A DNA stretch of 64,000 bases from Brevibacillus reuszeri (GCF_001187725.1 NZ_LGIQ01000009.1:442859-506858), one strand, 5' to 3'. Counted from the first letter of the stretch, positions 17,155 through 26,861 are shown. Numbers and translations: made by a program. The notes: generated by a model from the letters alone, not told the origin.

Positions 17155-18501
17155 TCAGAACAGATTCGAGAACAGCTTTCTCTCCCAGTCAGTCACATAG
17201 CGATTGAATTTATCTGACTCTGTCCGCTTGATGTTGATGAACTCTTCCCAAATCGAACGACCGATCGTTTCTGCCAAGATCGTATCCTCAGACAAATGAC
17301 TGATTGCTTCCGGGAGAGAACGTGGCACCCAACCGATTCCTCTTTCCTTTAACTCGGCATTGCTCATTTTACTCACATCGGTAGTAGCTGGCTCTCCTGG
17401 CTCCATTCTGCTCTGGATTCCATGCAGTCCCGCTGCCACCAAGCAGGCAGCCAACAGATACGGATTACAAGTGCCGTCCGCTCCTCGAAACTCGAATCGC
17501 CTCGCTCTGCGCTTTTCAGGAATTCGTACAAGTACGGAACGATTGCCTGAGCCGTAGCAAACGTGTGCAGGAGCCCATGTACCCGGCTGCATGCGTTTGT
17601 AGGAATTGACGCTCGGAGCCCCGATCGCAATTAAAGATGAAGCATGCTTGAGGAGCCCGCCGATAAAATGGTACGCTTTCTCCGACATGTCGAGTCCCCG
17701 CTGATCCGAAGTATCTTCAAAGAGATTTTCTCCTGCTTCGTCATAGAGACTAATATGCACATGCAGGCCACTTCCGGCCAGGTGCTGGAAGGGCTTTGGC
17801 ATCAACGTGCCGATCATTCCCTTGTCTTTGGCAATTTGTTTAAACAGGTGCATGAACGTCACCTGATTGTCGGTTGCCTGCAACGCTGGTGTGTATTTCA
17901 AGTTGATTTCCAATTGTCCTGGTCCGTATTCACTGGAGATTTGCTCGGTTTCTACGCCCATCTGTTCCAACGAGAGAACAAAATCCTGGACAAATTCCTC
18001 CTGGATGTCCACCCCAACGGTAGAGAAACAATGGCTATTGTCCGCTGGCTGGATCTTTTCATCCACTTCATTGAGCAGATATGCCTCCTGTTCAAATGCC
18101 ATGTACATCTTCCCGCCAAGCTGGGACTCTACCTCTGACAAAAGCCGCTTCAGTGCATTTCGCGGACAGCCTACCCATGGATCTCCATTGGCATCGACGA
18201 GGTCACACAACATCCGCGCTGTATTTTTCCGATGTGGCAGGATGGCAAATGTCTCGGGATCCGGTATGGCAAAAAAATCTCCATCATTTGCTCCGTACGT
18301 CGGATTGGGGATGTACTCGTCAAAGCAGTCAAAGCTCATGATCGCTGTACTGAAATTGACCCCTTTCTCCATCGCACTTGCGAGTTGGGCTGGGCGAACG
18401 GTCCTGCCGCGTGTGACTCCGGCATAGTCAAGGAATTCGATCCGGATGAATTCGATTTGCTCTCTCTCTACCATTCCTATCACTTCTTCTTTTGTTAACA
18501 T
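17155..18501 (-). CDS. Glutamine-synthetase-family ligase (gamma-glutamyl amide/polyamine type)
   Basis: This 448-residue protein has the GS N-terminal beta-grasp region (IEFIRIEFLDYAGVTRGR). The catalytic domain has metal-binding MAFEQEAYLL, EYGPGQLEIN and GSGLHVHISL. The ATP/glutamate regions are NRSVLVRIP and RRFEFRGADGTCNPYL. It lacks the adenylylation-loop context of housekeeping GlnA and is nearer to PuuA/IpuC/FluG-type ligases that join glutamate to amines. It overlaps the upstream M20D gene by seven bases, so it is the last gene of a sigma-54-type operon. The amine substrate is unknown. Confidence 0.85.
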   Translation of the reverse strand: MLTKEEVIGMVEREQIEFIRIEFLDYAGVTRGRTVRPAQLASAMEKGVNFSTAIMSFDCFDEYIPNPTYGANDGDFFAIPDPETFAILPHRKNTARMLCDLVDANGDPWVGCPRNALKRLLSEVESQLGGKMYMAFEQEAYLLNEVDEKIQPADNSHCFSTVGVDIQEEFVQDFVLSLEQMGVETEQISSEYGPGQLEINLKYTPALQATDNQVTFMHLFKQIAKDKGMIGTLMPKPFQHLAGSGLHVHISLYDEAGENLFEDTSDQRGLDMSEKAYHFIGGLLKHASSLIAIGAPSVNSYKRMQPGTWAPAHVCYGSGNRSVLVRIPEKRRARRFEFRGADGTCNPYLLAACLVAAGLHGIQSRMEPGEPATTDVSKMSNAELKERGIGWVPRSLPEAISHLSEDTILAETIGRSIWEEFINIKRTESDKFNRYVTDWERKLFSNLF

Positions 18502-19700
18502 GTCTCTATCTCTCCTTTATCAAGCAATGTGAGAACTGTATGGGTAAATAACTTGACGCCAATCGGAATAATCTCCTGATCAAACTGGAATTGCGGATGA
18601 TGCAAATCGTACACAGGACGATCCGTTTGCTGGATGCCTAATCGGAAATACGTGCTCGGGACCTGTTCGGCAAAAGCTCCAAAATCATCTGCCCCCATAG
18701 ATGGCTCTAACAGGACGTATACACTAGAATCACCTAACAAATCTCCCGCGCACTGTTTCACGCAGTCAGTCAGCAGCGGGTCGTTGATGACAGGAGGCAA
18801 GCCATCGGGGTACATGATTTTTGCTCTCGCTCCGTACGCCTCTGCGATTCCTTCGACGAGAGTGATGAACTGGGATCGCAATCTTTTTCTCGTCTCCCGC
18901 GAAACCGTCCGTGTCGTTCCTTCCAAGACGACCCGATCTGCTACGATGTTGTTTGCTGTCCCGCCCTGAATCTTGCCTACGTGGATGACCACAGGGTCCA
19001 CGGGATTCGTACTCTTAGTAACGAGCAGGGAGAGCGCCTGAAGAATCTGACTACTGATCGCAATGGCATCGACTGCATGGTGAGGTCTTGCGCTGTGGCC
19101 GCCCTTCCCTTCGATTTCGATCCGAAAATCGTCACAAGAGGCCGTGATCGCTCCGGTTCTGACCCCTACCGATCCAAACGGCAGATGCGGCCATAAATGC
19201 AGGGCGAGCATCCCGTTCACTGGCGGATTCTCCAAAACTCCTTGCTCAATCATCTGCTGCGCCGCCCCGTCTGCTTCTTCGCCCGGTTGGAAGATGCAGC
19301 GCACGCGTCCCCTCCATTCGCTTTTCAACTGATACAACTGATAGACAGTACCGAGCAAAATCGTGGTGTGTCCATCGTGTCCGCATGCATGCATGACGCC
19401 CGGTTGTTTGGAAGCGAACAGCAGTTCCGTTTTTTCTTCGATGGGGAGGGCGTCTATATCCGCTCGAACTCCGATATGAGGGCCCTCTTCCCCGTTACCT
19501 ACCAAGTCGACGACGACCCCCGTCTCACCAAAACGGCGATGTGGGATGCCCCATTTTTCCAGCCAAGACACGATATACGAGCTAGTCTGGTATTCCTGAA
19601 AGGATAGCTCTGGGTTTTGATGGAGGTAACTTCTGATTTCGGCTAGTTGCTGCATGAGGTCCTCGCCGAGTGACAGCTTTTCATGAATGGAGCTTTTCAT
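18495..19700 (-). CDS. M20D amidohydrolase (aminoacylase / IAA-amino-acid hydrolase type)
   Basis: This 401-residue metalloenzyme shows the M20D signatures HQNPELSFQE near the start and VRADIDALP. Metal-site motifs are HACGHDGHT, PGEEADGA and a late SMGADDFGAF. The lid domain contains GKGGHSARPHHAVDA. The family hydrolyses amide bonds of N-acyl amino acids, including gamma-glutamyl or acetyl conjugates. Placed between the GS-like ligase and the APC permease, it probably removes an amide group in the same amine/amino-acid pathway. Confidence 0.88.
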   Translation of the reverse strand: MKSSIHEKLSLGEDLMQQLAEIRSYLHQNPELSFQEYQTSSYIVSWLEKWGIPHRRFGETGVVVDLVGNGEEGPHIGVRADIDALPIEEKTELLFASKQPGVMHACGHDGHTTILLGTVYQLYQLKSEWRGRVRCIFQPGEEADGAAQQMIEQGVLENPPVNGMLALHLWPHLPFGSVGVRTGAITASCDDFRIEIEGKGGHSARPHHAVDAIAISSQILQALSLLVTKSTNPVDPVVIHVGKIQGGTANNIVADRVVLEGTTRTVSRETRKRLRSQFITLVEGIAEAYGARAKIMYPDGLPPVINDPLLTDCVKQCAGDLLGDSSVYVLLEPSMGADDFGAFAEQVPSTYFRLGIQQTDRPVYDLHHPQFQFDQEIIPIGVKLFTHTVLTLLDKGEIETC

Positions 19701-19718
19701 GGTTGATCCCTTCCTATC

Positions 19719-21071
19719 CTAGCTACGATGAGTAACCGTAGATTGACCTTTCTTCTGAAACAGCTTGAACACGATGAATAAAGCCCCCATCCAGATCGCA
19801 CCGCGCAGCAGCGTCATCGGAGACCCAACGAACGAGCCGTAACAGACAATGCCGATTCCAATAAAGCCCAATATCGGGAAGAGTGGGTACAAGGGTTGTT
19901 TCCACGGCAACCGTTCGATCTCATCTGGATGCTTTTTGCGATAGAGAACGGCGGCAATCAAAGCCAATGTCCAGGATACCATCCATGATAGAACCAACTG
20001 GTTGGATAGCTCGACATAGAGGAAATCAGGATTCAAGGAACCCAAAATCACAAGAGCGACTGAGCAAGCCCACACAAACAAGATGCCGTACAAAGGTGTT
20101 TTCGTTTTTGGATGGAGATACCCGAAAAACGCTGGTAAAAATCCCTCGCGAGCCTGTGCATAAAAGATTCGTGAAGCTGCATATAGTGTCCCCATCAAAA
20201 TGCAGGTGGCTGCGGCAATCCAGGCGACGGCATTCATGACAAATGCCCCAGCAAAGCCAAATACTTGTCCTGCTGCAACCGTAAACGGCGAGCTGTCCAT
20301 CGTAATCTGATTCCAGGGAATCAAGCCTTGCAAGACAGCCTGAGCTGCCGTATAGAGAATCAAAAACGTAATTCCGGACCAGATCAGCGCTTTTGGCAAA
20401 TCTTTAGGGTCCTTACATTCGCCCCCGGCAGTTGCCAGTGTAACTGCTCCCAAGTAAGCGTACGTTCCGAGCGGAATAGCTGACCAAAAACCTTCCGATC
20501 CGTGCGGGAGAAAGGGTGTGAAATTCTCTAGATTCATATCTTTTAATCCAATGAGTGAGAAGATAGCAATAACAGCCGTCATGATAATCACGAGCAATAA
20601 TTGCGTGGTTGCAGCGATTTCTGTCCCCAAGATATTGAGTACAGCAAACACCGTAATAAAGAACACCGCGAAAATGACTGACCAGTACTCTCCTTGCAAT
20701 TGCGGGAAAAACCACATCGTAATTTTTCCTAGTGCCAAGCCGACGCTACCGCCTGCAATGACCCATCCGAGCGCGAATGTTACCCCGGATAAAAAGCCCC
20801 ACCAGCGCCCCATCATCCTCTCCACCCAACGGGACATGGCTCCTGCATTGGGCATCCCGACTGCCAGTTCGCCAAGGGCAATCATGAGAAAAAATTGTGA
20901 CAGACCCGCGATAAAATAGGCGAGGATCGCTCCCGGACCTGCCATCGCGATTCCTTGCCCCATGAGCAGGAAGACGCCGTCCCCGACGACGGCTCCCACC
21001 CCCAAGGCCCATATGTGCCAATACCCCAGCTTTCGCTCCGGTGCAAGCTCCAACACTCGTTGTTCCATCAT
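19719..21071 (-). CDS. APC-superfamily amino acid/polyamine permease
   Basis: This 450-residue integral membrane protein has about twelve helices. The first, broken helix carries the substrate-binding glycine motif (GVGAVVGDGVFLLMG), and helix 6 contains YAYLGAVTLATAGGE. Such permeases import amino acids, polyamines or gamma-glutamyl amines by proton symport. It lies 12 bases after the FluG-type amidohydrolase and 18 before the M20D gene, so it is the uptake step of the operon. Confidence 0.9.
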   Translation of the reverse strand: MMEQRVLELAPERKLGYWHIWALGVGAVVGDGVFLLMGQGIAMAGPGAILAYFIAGLSQFFLMIALGELAVGMPNAGAMSRWVERMMGRWWGFLSGVTFALGWVIAGGSVGLALGKITMWFFPQLQGEYWSVIFAVFFITVFAVLNILGTEIAATTQLLLVIIMTAVIAIFSLIGLKDMNLENFTPFLPHGSEGFWSAIPLGTYAYLGAVTLATAGGECKDPKDLPKALIWSGITFLILYTAAQAVLQGLIPWNQITMDSSPFTVAAGQVFGFAGAFVMNAVAWIAAATCILMGTLYAASRIFYAQAREGFLPAFFGYLHPKTKTPLYGILFVWACSVALVILGSLNPDFLYVELSNQLVLSWMVSWTLALIAAVLYRKKHPDEIERLPWKQPLYPLFPILGFIGIGIVCYGSFVGSPMTLLRGAIWMGALFIVFKLFQKKGQSTVTHRS

Positions 21072-21083
21072 GGCACCCCCAAA

Positions 21084-22235
21084 TTATTTGAAATAGATGC
21101 TCTCAAAATTGCGGTACAATACCATTTCTCCGATGTAGCGTGCTGTCTCGGCATCAACGTAGTCCGACTCTACCCATGACTGCAACACTTGTTCAAAGCA
21201 CTCCTTGAACAAATGCACTCCCAGCCAGTTCATTTCCGGAACGGTAAAAGCATCGGAACCATACATCACCTTGTCAAACGGCGCGAATTCAAACACTTGT
21301 GAGAGAATCCGTTTGACTCCGTGACCTACAAATGGATTTTGCAAGGAAATGTCCATGTAGACGTTTGGCAAAATACTGACGATGAATGCGGCCTCCTCCA
21401 CCCAAGGATAGCCCCCGTGAACGAGATGCACCTTGGTTTCTGCGTATGCCTTTTGACGCAGCAGCGGCAGCAGGAAGCTGGGGCTTGCTTTCGGCAAGAC
21501 AACATCGCCATCCCCTACACCTGTGTGAATATGCATGACTTTGTTTGCAAAGGTACATTCCTCCATGGCAATATGCAGGCAATAGTCCCGCAAAGCTTTG
21601 GCTTCAGCACGTTCATTTGCCTGGAAATCCTCCCATTGCGAGGAAGCGGCCTGCTCATTCTTATCCATCACTTCCAGCCCACTTCGGTAGGCAATAATCG
21701 ATTTCAAACCGACCACATCTGCACTCTCCAATGCGTTCCGCAAATCTGCTCGATACCTCTCGATGAACTCTCCGAAGCTGGCACATTCCTTGCGAAGGCG
21801 CACCATGACGGGTTCGATCCGGTGAATTTCCCAGATTCTCGCGCCACACAGCTCTGTGTACGCCTGCTTTTTCAGCATCGGTGTCGGATACCCGAAATCG
21901 GTGATTACACCCGTGATCTTGGCATCCGCAAACAATTCTCTGGTGTACGTCTGAAAGTTTGCCGCTCGCTCATTTCGCACTCTCACGACTTCCGCCAGTG
22001 TCGGTTCGCAAGCAAAATAACGAGCCATTCGTCTGATCAGAATTTGCATCCACATGATGGAGCCTGGGTAAGGCTGATGAGGCGAAGAGATTTGTCCCTT
22101 GTGCATTTGCATCGGTAGTACGGACAAGGACAGCTTGTGAATAAACTCCTCGGTCGTGTAAGGTTGTTCATTCGCTACATATGGATGAGCATGGACATCG
22201 ACGGCTTGTACATCTCGCAAAGATATTTCTGACAT
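21084..22235 (-). CDS. Amidohydrolase-2 family protein, FluG N-domain-like
   Basis: The protein has 383 residues from the ATG at 22235, which has a perfect ACAGGAGG upstream; an in-frame TTG/ATG 18 bases earlier is ignored. The TIM-barrel metal motif VDVHAHPY is at the start, HIHTGVGDGD and LVHGG follow, and a late YGSDA supplies the metal aspartate. This matches the amidohydrolase found fused to a GS domain in FluG/NodGS proteins. Here the ligase is a separate gene (17155-18501) in the same operon. It is the first gene behind the sigma-54 promoter. Confidence 0.83.
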   Translation of the reverse strand: MSEISLRDVQAVDVHAHPYVANEQPYTTEEFIHKLSLSVLPMQMHKGQISSPHQPYPGSIMWMQILIRRMARYFACEPTLAEVVRVRNERAANFQTYTRELFADAKITGVITDFGYPTPMLKKQAYTELCGARIWEIHRIEPVMVRLRKECASFGEFIERYRADLRNALESADVVGLKSIIAYRSGLEVMDKNEQAASSQWEDFQANERAEAKALRDYCLHIAMEECTFANKVMHIHTGVGDGDVVLPKASPSFLLPLLRQKAYAETKVHLVHGGYPWVEEAAFIVSILPNVYMDISLQNPFVGHGVKRILSQVFEFAPFDKVMYGSDAFTVPEMNWLGVHLFKECFEQVLQSWVESDYVDAETARYIGEMVLYRNFESIYFK

Positions 22236-22270
22236 AATGACCTCCTGTAACATGTGATGCCATGTCTTTC

Positions 22271-22287
22271 AGCAACATTCGTGCCAA
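22271..22287 (-). promoter_or_regulatory. Sigma-54 (SigL) -24/-12 promoter
   Basis: The reverse strand reads TTGGCAC-GAATG-TTGCT, an excellent match to TGGCAC-N5-TTGCW. It lies 36 bases before the amidohydrolase start and opposite a sigma-54 activator gene. Transcription of the four-gene catabolic operon therefore very likely needs SigL and the activator at 22555. Confidence 0.9.
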
Positions 22288-22432
22288 CAGATATAAAATG
22301 AGATAACGCACGAATATTCACTCTTTTGTTTCGGTGCACTCGTTATAAAACGAAAAATAATTACCAATCGCCCAAAATTTTTCGAAATATTTTTTTCTTT
22401 CCCAATTTAAACTCTTTATGTGATTTTTACCT

Positions 22433-22461
22433 TTCAAAAAACCAGACGTTTCTGCTATAGT
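22433..22461 (+). promoter_or_regulatory. Possible sigma-A promoter of the enhancer-binding protein gene
   Basis: TTCAAA (22433-22438), a 17-base spacer and TATAGT (22456-22461). The -35 is weak. Confidence 0.35.
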
Positions 22462-22554
22462 TTACAAAATGAAACTCTCCAACCTACTCTCTTGATGAAT
22501 AACGCTCATTTTTTTTCACTGTAATTTTTCTGTTTATAGAGGTGATAAATACAC

Positions 22555-24342
22555 GTGAATGTTTACTCGAGTCTCCCTTTGCACGATGTGTGGAACGTAA
22601 GCTTTGACGGCATGGTGATTACCGATGACAAAGGAGACATCCTTTCGTTGAACCGATCAGCCACCCGTCTGTTTTCCAGTAGTCCCAGTAGTTTGATTGG
22701 GATCTCCATCTTTGAACTGATCCCATCCGAAGAATTTCGCAAATGCATTCAAATAAGAAAAAACATGACCGGGATTACCATTTCGTTCGGCACTCAGCAG
22801 TTGATTGTGAATCTCTCCTGTCTGGGTATCCCGCCAAATTCGGTACTGTTTCTATTCATTTTCAAAAACATTACGCAAACGCAGCAATTGCAGCACCAGT
22901 TGCAGCAAATGAATGAAACCAAAGCCATGTATGACTCCATCCTGGATCAATTGGAAGAAGGTGTCTGCAGCATCGATCCGCAAGGAAAAATCATTTTCTA
23001 CAATCGGAAAATGGGTGAATTGGATACGCTCGAGCCCGAAGCGGTCAGGGAAAAAAGGCTGGAAGATATCTGGCCCTTGGACGAAGAAACCAGCACTTTA
23101 TTAACAAGCTTGCGAACTGGCAGGGTGCTTAATCATCGGGAGACTCATTTTGCGAACAATGGAAAAGCGGTGACGACACTTTCTCGTACCATGGCATTGT
23201 ATTTAGGAAACAAAAAGGTAGGAGCCGTCGAAATCTCCAAGGATATTACGGAGCAAAAGCAATTGACCGATACCATTTACCAATTGCAAAAACAGACTTC
23301 TGGGGCAACCGTTCCCCTACTTCCCACCGTAGAAAAAAGCAATACCCGTTACCAGTTTGAGACGATCATCTATTCCAGCAAGGAAATGGGATATATGATC
23401 GAGCAAGCACGTAGATCTGCTCGTTCTCGTTCGAATATTCTGATTGTGGGAGAAACCGGGACAGGCAAGGAGCTTATCGCCCAAAGCATCCATAATGAAA
23501 GTCCACGCAAACACAAACCCTTCATCGCCCAAAATTGTGCCGCTCTGCCGGAAGCACTGCTTGAAGGGTTGCTATTCGGGACGAGCGTCGGGAGTTTTAC
23601 CGGTGCCATCGATCGGGCAGGCCTCTTTGAACAGGCGCATGGGGGAACGTTGCTCTTGGATGAAATCAATTCCATGAATCCAAACCTGCAAGCAAAGCTC
23701 CTCCGTGTGCTCCAGGAGAGAAAAATCCAACGACTGGGATCGTCAAAGTTACTCGATATCGACGTTCGGGTAGTTGCTACCATGAATGAAGATCCGCATG
23801 AGGCCATAGCAAACGAAAGGCTACGAGAAGACTTGTACTACCGTTTGGGTGTCGTTACTATTTTCATTCCCCCCTTGCGAATGCGACGAGAAGATATTCC
23901 CGTTCTCATCGAATTTTTCATCCAAAAGCACTCGAATGGATTAGGAGTTGACGTGGTGGGTTTGGACGATGACGTTTTCCAATTTTTCCTGAATTACAGC
24001 TGGCCGGGCAATGTCCGTCAGCTGGAACATACCATTGAGGGTTCACTGAATCTGGTTTATGACGAAACGATGATCTCGTACGATCACCTCCCCCCTGACT
24101 TCAAACAAAAAATGAACCAACTGGCAGAACCCTCTCTGCCAGCCCAGCCCTCAGTCCATGATTACCGGGGGAATCTGCCCGAACAGATCGAACGCCTGGA
24201 ACGGGTCATGATCGAGCAAGCCCTGCGTGACTCCAGGGGAAACGTCACCAAAGCGAGTGAGCAGCTAGGGATTCCCCGCCAAAACCTGAATTACAAGCTG
24301 AAAAAATACGATTTGAAAAATGTTAGGGGGATGCTCCGGTGA
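22555..24342 (+). CDS. Sigma-54-dependent enhancer-binding regulator (PAS-PAS-AAA+-Fis), RocR-like
   Basis: This 595-residue activator starts at GTG with AGAGGTG about ten bases upstream. Two PAS-like sensor domains (about 10-115 and 120-240) precede the AAA+ core. The core has Walker A GETGTGKE, the sigma-54 contact loop GSFTGA (consensus GAFTGA, one substitution) and Walker B GGTLLLDEIN. The second region of homology is PLRMRREDIP. A Fis-type helix-turn-helix ends the protein (GNVTKASEQLGIPRQNLNYK). It should bind upstream of, and activate, the divergent operon in response to a small ligand sensed by the PAS domains. It overlaps the aminotransferase gene by four bases. Confidence 0.93.
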   Translation: MNVYSSLPLHDVWNVSFDGMVITDDKGDILSLNRSATRLFSSSPSSLIGISIFELIPSEEFRKCIQIRKNMTGITISFGTQQLIVNLSCLGIPPNSVLFLFIFKNITQTQQLQHQLQQMNETKAMYDSILDQLEEGVCSIDPQGKIIFYNRKMGELDTLEPEAVREKRLEDIWPLDEETSTLLTSLRTGRVLNHRETHFANNGKAVTTLSRTMALYLGNKKVGAVEISKDITEQKQLTDTIYQLQKQTSGATVPLLPTVEKSNTRYQFETIIYSSKEMGYMIEQARRSARSRSNILIVGETGTGKELIAQSIHNESPRKHKPFIAQNCAALPEALLEGLLFGTSVGSFTGAIDRAGLFEQAHGGTLLLDEINSMNPNLQAKLLRVLQERKIQRLGSSKLLDIDVRVVATMNEDPHEAIANERLREDLYYRLGVVTIFIPPLRMRREDIPVLIEFFIQKHSNGLGVDVVGLDDDVFQFFLNYSWPGNVRQLEHTIEGSLNLVYDETMISYDHLPPDFKQKMNQLAEPSLPAQPSVHDYRGNLPEQIERLERVMIEQALRDSRGNVTKASEQLGIPRQNLNYKLKKYDLKNVRGMLR

Positions 24343-25670
24343 ATCAGGATACACTGCTTTCTGTCGAAGACAAAGTCATATCCAACGCGTTGAAAATCCG
24401 CTTTTACCCGATATCGGTAGCCTCCGCTTTCGGGACCAGACTGATGGACGCGGCAGGTGTGTCCTATCTGGATTTGAGCGCTGGCTGGGCAGTTGCTGGA
24501 ATCGGGTACGGTAATCCGCGCATCGCGCATCAATTGAAACAACAGTATGAGTCCCTATCATTTACGTCACAGCTCACCATTCCGGAGAAAAACATGGTCG
24601 GCTTGGCACAAAAGCTCATCGAGATAATGCCGGGTTCGTTTGAGAAAAAGGTCTGGTTTGGCCATTCAGGTTCGGACGCGAATGACTGTGTATTCAAGCT
24701 GTTGCCTCTGGCCCGCAATCGATCCCGAATGGTTTCCTTTATGGGTTCCTACCACGGACAAACGATGGGTTCTCTTTCCTTGTCTGGCCATCCCGCCCAA
24801 GCCAAATTTATCGGCAGCGGCAATGTCCTAAAGGTGCCGTATCCGAATCCGTATCGACCTCCATTTGGAGAGACAACCGCGCTCACCTCACAAGTCATTC
24901 AATACATCGAAAATGAAGTTTTTCGGACAGTCTGTCCTCCCGAAGATACCGCCGGATTAATTGTCGAAGGAATCCAAAGTGACGGTGGCCTTGTCGTACC
25001 TCCTGATGATTTTTTGCCGGAATTGCAAAAACTGTGTCAGCGTTACCAAATATCCCTGATTTTCGATGAAGTGAAAGTAGGAATGGGCAGAACGGGGAAG
25101 TGGTTCTCCTTTGACCACTTCGATCTGACTCCTGATGCTGTCGTATTGGGCAAATCACTTGGAGCAGGCTTGCCAATCAGCGCGGTCGTTGCAAGAAAAG
25201 AACTGCTGGATACGGGGAGTGGCGTCCATATGTTCACCGCCAGTGGCAATCCAATATGCAGCATGGCTGCATGGGAGAATATCGCCATTCTGGAAGAAGA
25301 GAGGCTCATCGAGAATGCTGCAGAAAACGGAGCCTACTTTTTGCAAATGCTGGGGGAACTGCAGCAAAAATACGAGTGGATTGGCGACGTTCGAGGACGC
25401 GGATTGGCGATCGGGGTCGAGCTTGTGGAGAATCGGTCCACCAAAGCTCCTGCAGCTGAAAAAACAGCAGCTGTTTGTTACCGCTGCTTTGAATTGGGCT
25501 TGATCGTTTTTTATGTAGGCATTCATAGCAATGTCATCGAGATTACCCCACCCTTGACCATTTCCAAACAAGAAATTGACTTAGCGGTCTCGATTCTGGA
25601 TCAAGCTTTCAAGGATCTCGAAAGCAACAGCATTGATATGGAAAAGGTCAAACAATATGCGGGATGGTAA
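24339..25670 (+). CDS. Class III PLP-dependent aminotransferase
   Basis: This 443-residue protein starts at a GTG that overlaps the regulator stop. Fold-type I features are the cofactor loop GSDANDC, FDEVKVGMGRTGKW and the Schiff-base lysine in LGKSLGAG. Family members move omega-amino groups of GABA, ornithine, diamines or glutamyl-amines. Co-transcription with the activator and divergence from the GS-like/amidohydrolase operon suggest it transaminates an amine or omega-amino acid of that pathway. Confidence 0.88.
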   Translation: MNQDTLLSVEDKVISNALKIRFYPISVASAFGTRLMDAAGVSYLDLSAGWAVAGIGYGNPRIAHQLKQQYESLSFTSQLTIPEKNMVGLAQKLIEIMPGSFEKKVWFGHSGSDANDCVFKLLPLARNRSRMVSFMGSYHGQTMGSLSLSGHPAQAKFIGSGNVLKVPYPNPYRPPFGETTALTSQVIQYIENEVFRTVCPPEDTAGLIVEGIQSDGGLVVPPDDFLPELQKLCQRYQISLIFDEVKVGMGRTGKWFSFDHFDLTPDAVVLGKSLGAGLPISAVVARKELLDTGSGVHMFTASGNPICSMAAWENIAILEEERLIENAAENGAYFLQMLGELQQKYEWIGDVRGRGLAIGVELVENRSTKAPAAEKTAAVCYRCFELGLIVFYVGIHSNVIEITPPLTISKQEIDLAVSILDQAFKDLESNSIDMEKVKQYAGW

Positions 25671-25695
25671 TCGGTAACGTATGGTTACACAATAA

Positions 25696-25720
25696 ACCGG
25701 CGCTCCTGGTGAACGCCGGT
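25696..25720. terminator. Bidirectional hairpin between convergent genes
   Basis: ACCGGCG-N11-CGCCGGT lies between the aminotransferase and the convergent M42 gene. T-tracts are modest on both strands (TTTATTG on the reverse). Confidence 0.6.
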
Positions 25721-25763
25721 AATTTCACTTCTATCTTATTCCTATTCCTTCAACCTGCCTAGA

Positions 25764-26840
25764 TTATAACCATTTTTCCTGAATTTCCTGAATAAAAGCT
25801 ACAATCAATTCAACAGCTTGTTCCAGATCGTCCATATGTACGATACCTGTCGCCGAATGAATATAGCGAGAAGGTAGAGAGATGCAACCGGTTAGTGCTC
25901 CTCTCCCTGTCAGACTGATCGCCCATGCATCCGTTCCACCATTGAGCACGACTTCACGTTGATAGGAAATCTCATGCTTCTCTGCTGTCTGTATCAGTCT
26001 ACGTGTCAGTTTCTTCGGGACGTTATTGCCGTGGCCATTGCTGGGGGTCCAGTCGTACATTTTGATGGCCGGACCTCTCCCTAGCTCTATCGGCGTGATT
26101 CTTTCATCCATCCCGGGAGTTCCACCAGCAAAAATAACATCTATCGCTAGACCGATATCGGGCTGAATCGCAAATGCTGCAGGTCCAGCTCCACGCAGTC
26201 CGACTTCCTCCTGAACCGAGGCTACCCCATACACAGTAGGTGCGATAGTCATTTGGGACAGCCTTTTCATCACTTCGATCAGGACAGCACAACCGGATCG
26301 GTTATCGACTGCTTTGCCACTGAACACCTTTGTCCCGTTCAGGAACTGTCCTGCGCGGTCAAACGTAATGTAGTCGCCTATCTGCACACCGAGTGCGAGT
26401 GTTTCGTTGCGGCTGGACGTTCCCAGATCCAGATGCAAATTTTCAAGAGAAATTGCCATTTTTGCTTCTTCTGGGGTAACGACATGTGCTGGTTTACCGC
26501 CTGTTATTCCTTTGACCTGCCCTGTCTGGGTCTGAATCGTCAATACCTGATTCATTACCATTCGGCTATCGTGATAACCCACTGGCAGAAAATAGACAAA
26601 GCCTTTTTGATCGATATGGCTAACCACAAAACCGATTTCGTCCATGTGAGCGGAGAGCATCAGCTTGAAATCGGGGCTCGTACCCTTTTTCACAAAATAG
26701 TGGTTACCGAGCGGATCTGCAAAATGCTCGTCAACATCAGGCCCGATTTGCTCCTTCATATAGGCTGCCACGCGCTCTTCATCTCCAGAAACGCCGTGAA
26801 TCCGGTCCAAATCACGAAGGTATTGTGCAAGTGAACTCAT
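25764..26840 (-). CDS. M42-family aminopeptidase (glutamyl aminopeptidase/deblocking type)
   Basis: This 358-residue cytosolic metallopeptidase carries M42 motifs: SAHMDEIGFVV for the first zinc histidine and aspartate, DNRSGCAVL for the bridging aspartate, and VQEEVGLRGA with the catalytic glutamate pair. TDAWAIS and the late histidine of SRYIHS complete the site. M42 enzymes form large tetrahedral complexes that trim imported peptides. As the last gene of the second peptide-ABC operon, it likely degrades what that transporter brings in. Confidence 0.9.
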   Translation of the reverse strand: MSSLAQYLRDLDRIHGVSGDEERVAAYMKEQIGPDVDEHFADPLGNHYFVKKGTSPDFKLMLSAHMDEIGFVVSHIDQKGFVYFLPVGYHDSRMVMNQVLTIQTQTGQVKGITGGKPAHVVTPEEAKMAISLENLHLDLGTSSRNETLALGVQIGDYITFDRAGQFLNGTKVFSGKAVDNRSGCAVLIEVMKRLSQMTIAPTVYGVASVQEEVGLRGAGPAAFAIQPDIGLAIDVIFAGGTPGMDERITPIELGRGPAIKMYDWTPSNGHGNNVPKKLTRRLIQTAEKHEISYQREVVLNGGTDAWAISLTGRGALTGCISLPSRYIHSATGIVHMDDLEQAVELIVAFIQEIQEKWL

Positions 26841-26861
26841 GATTCAAACACCCTCTCTTAT

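Larger units (their letters stand above)
22236..22554. other. Divergent sigma-54-controlled intergenic region
   Basis: About 320 AT-rich bases lie between the amidohydrolase operon and the enhancer-binding-protein gene. It contains the -24/-12 promoter at 22271-22287. An imperfect inverted repeat (ATAACG near 22312 and CGTTAT near 22370) may be an upstream activator site. A sigma-A-like promoter for the regulator lies near 22433-22461. Confidence 0.55.
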
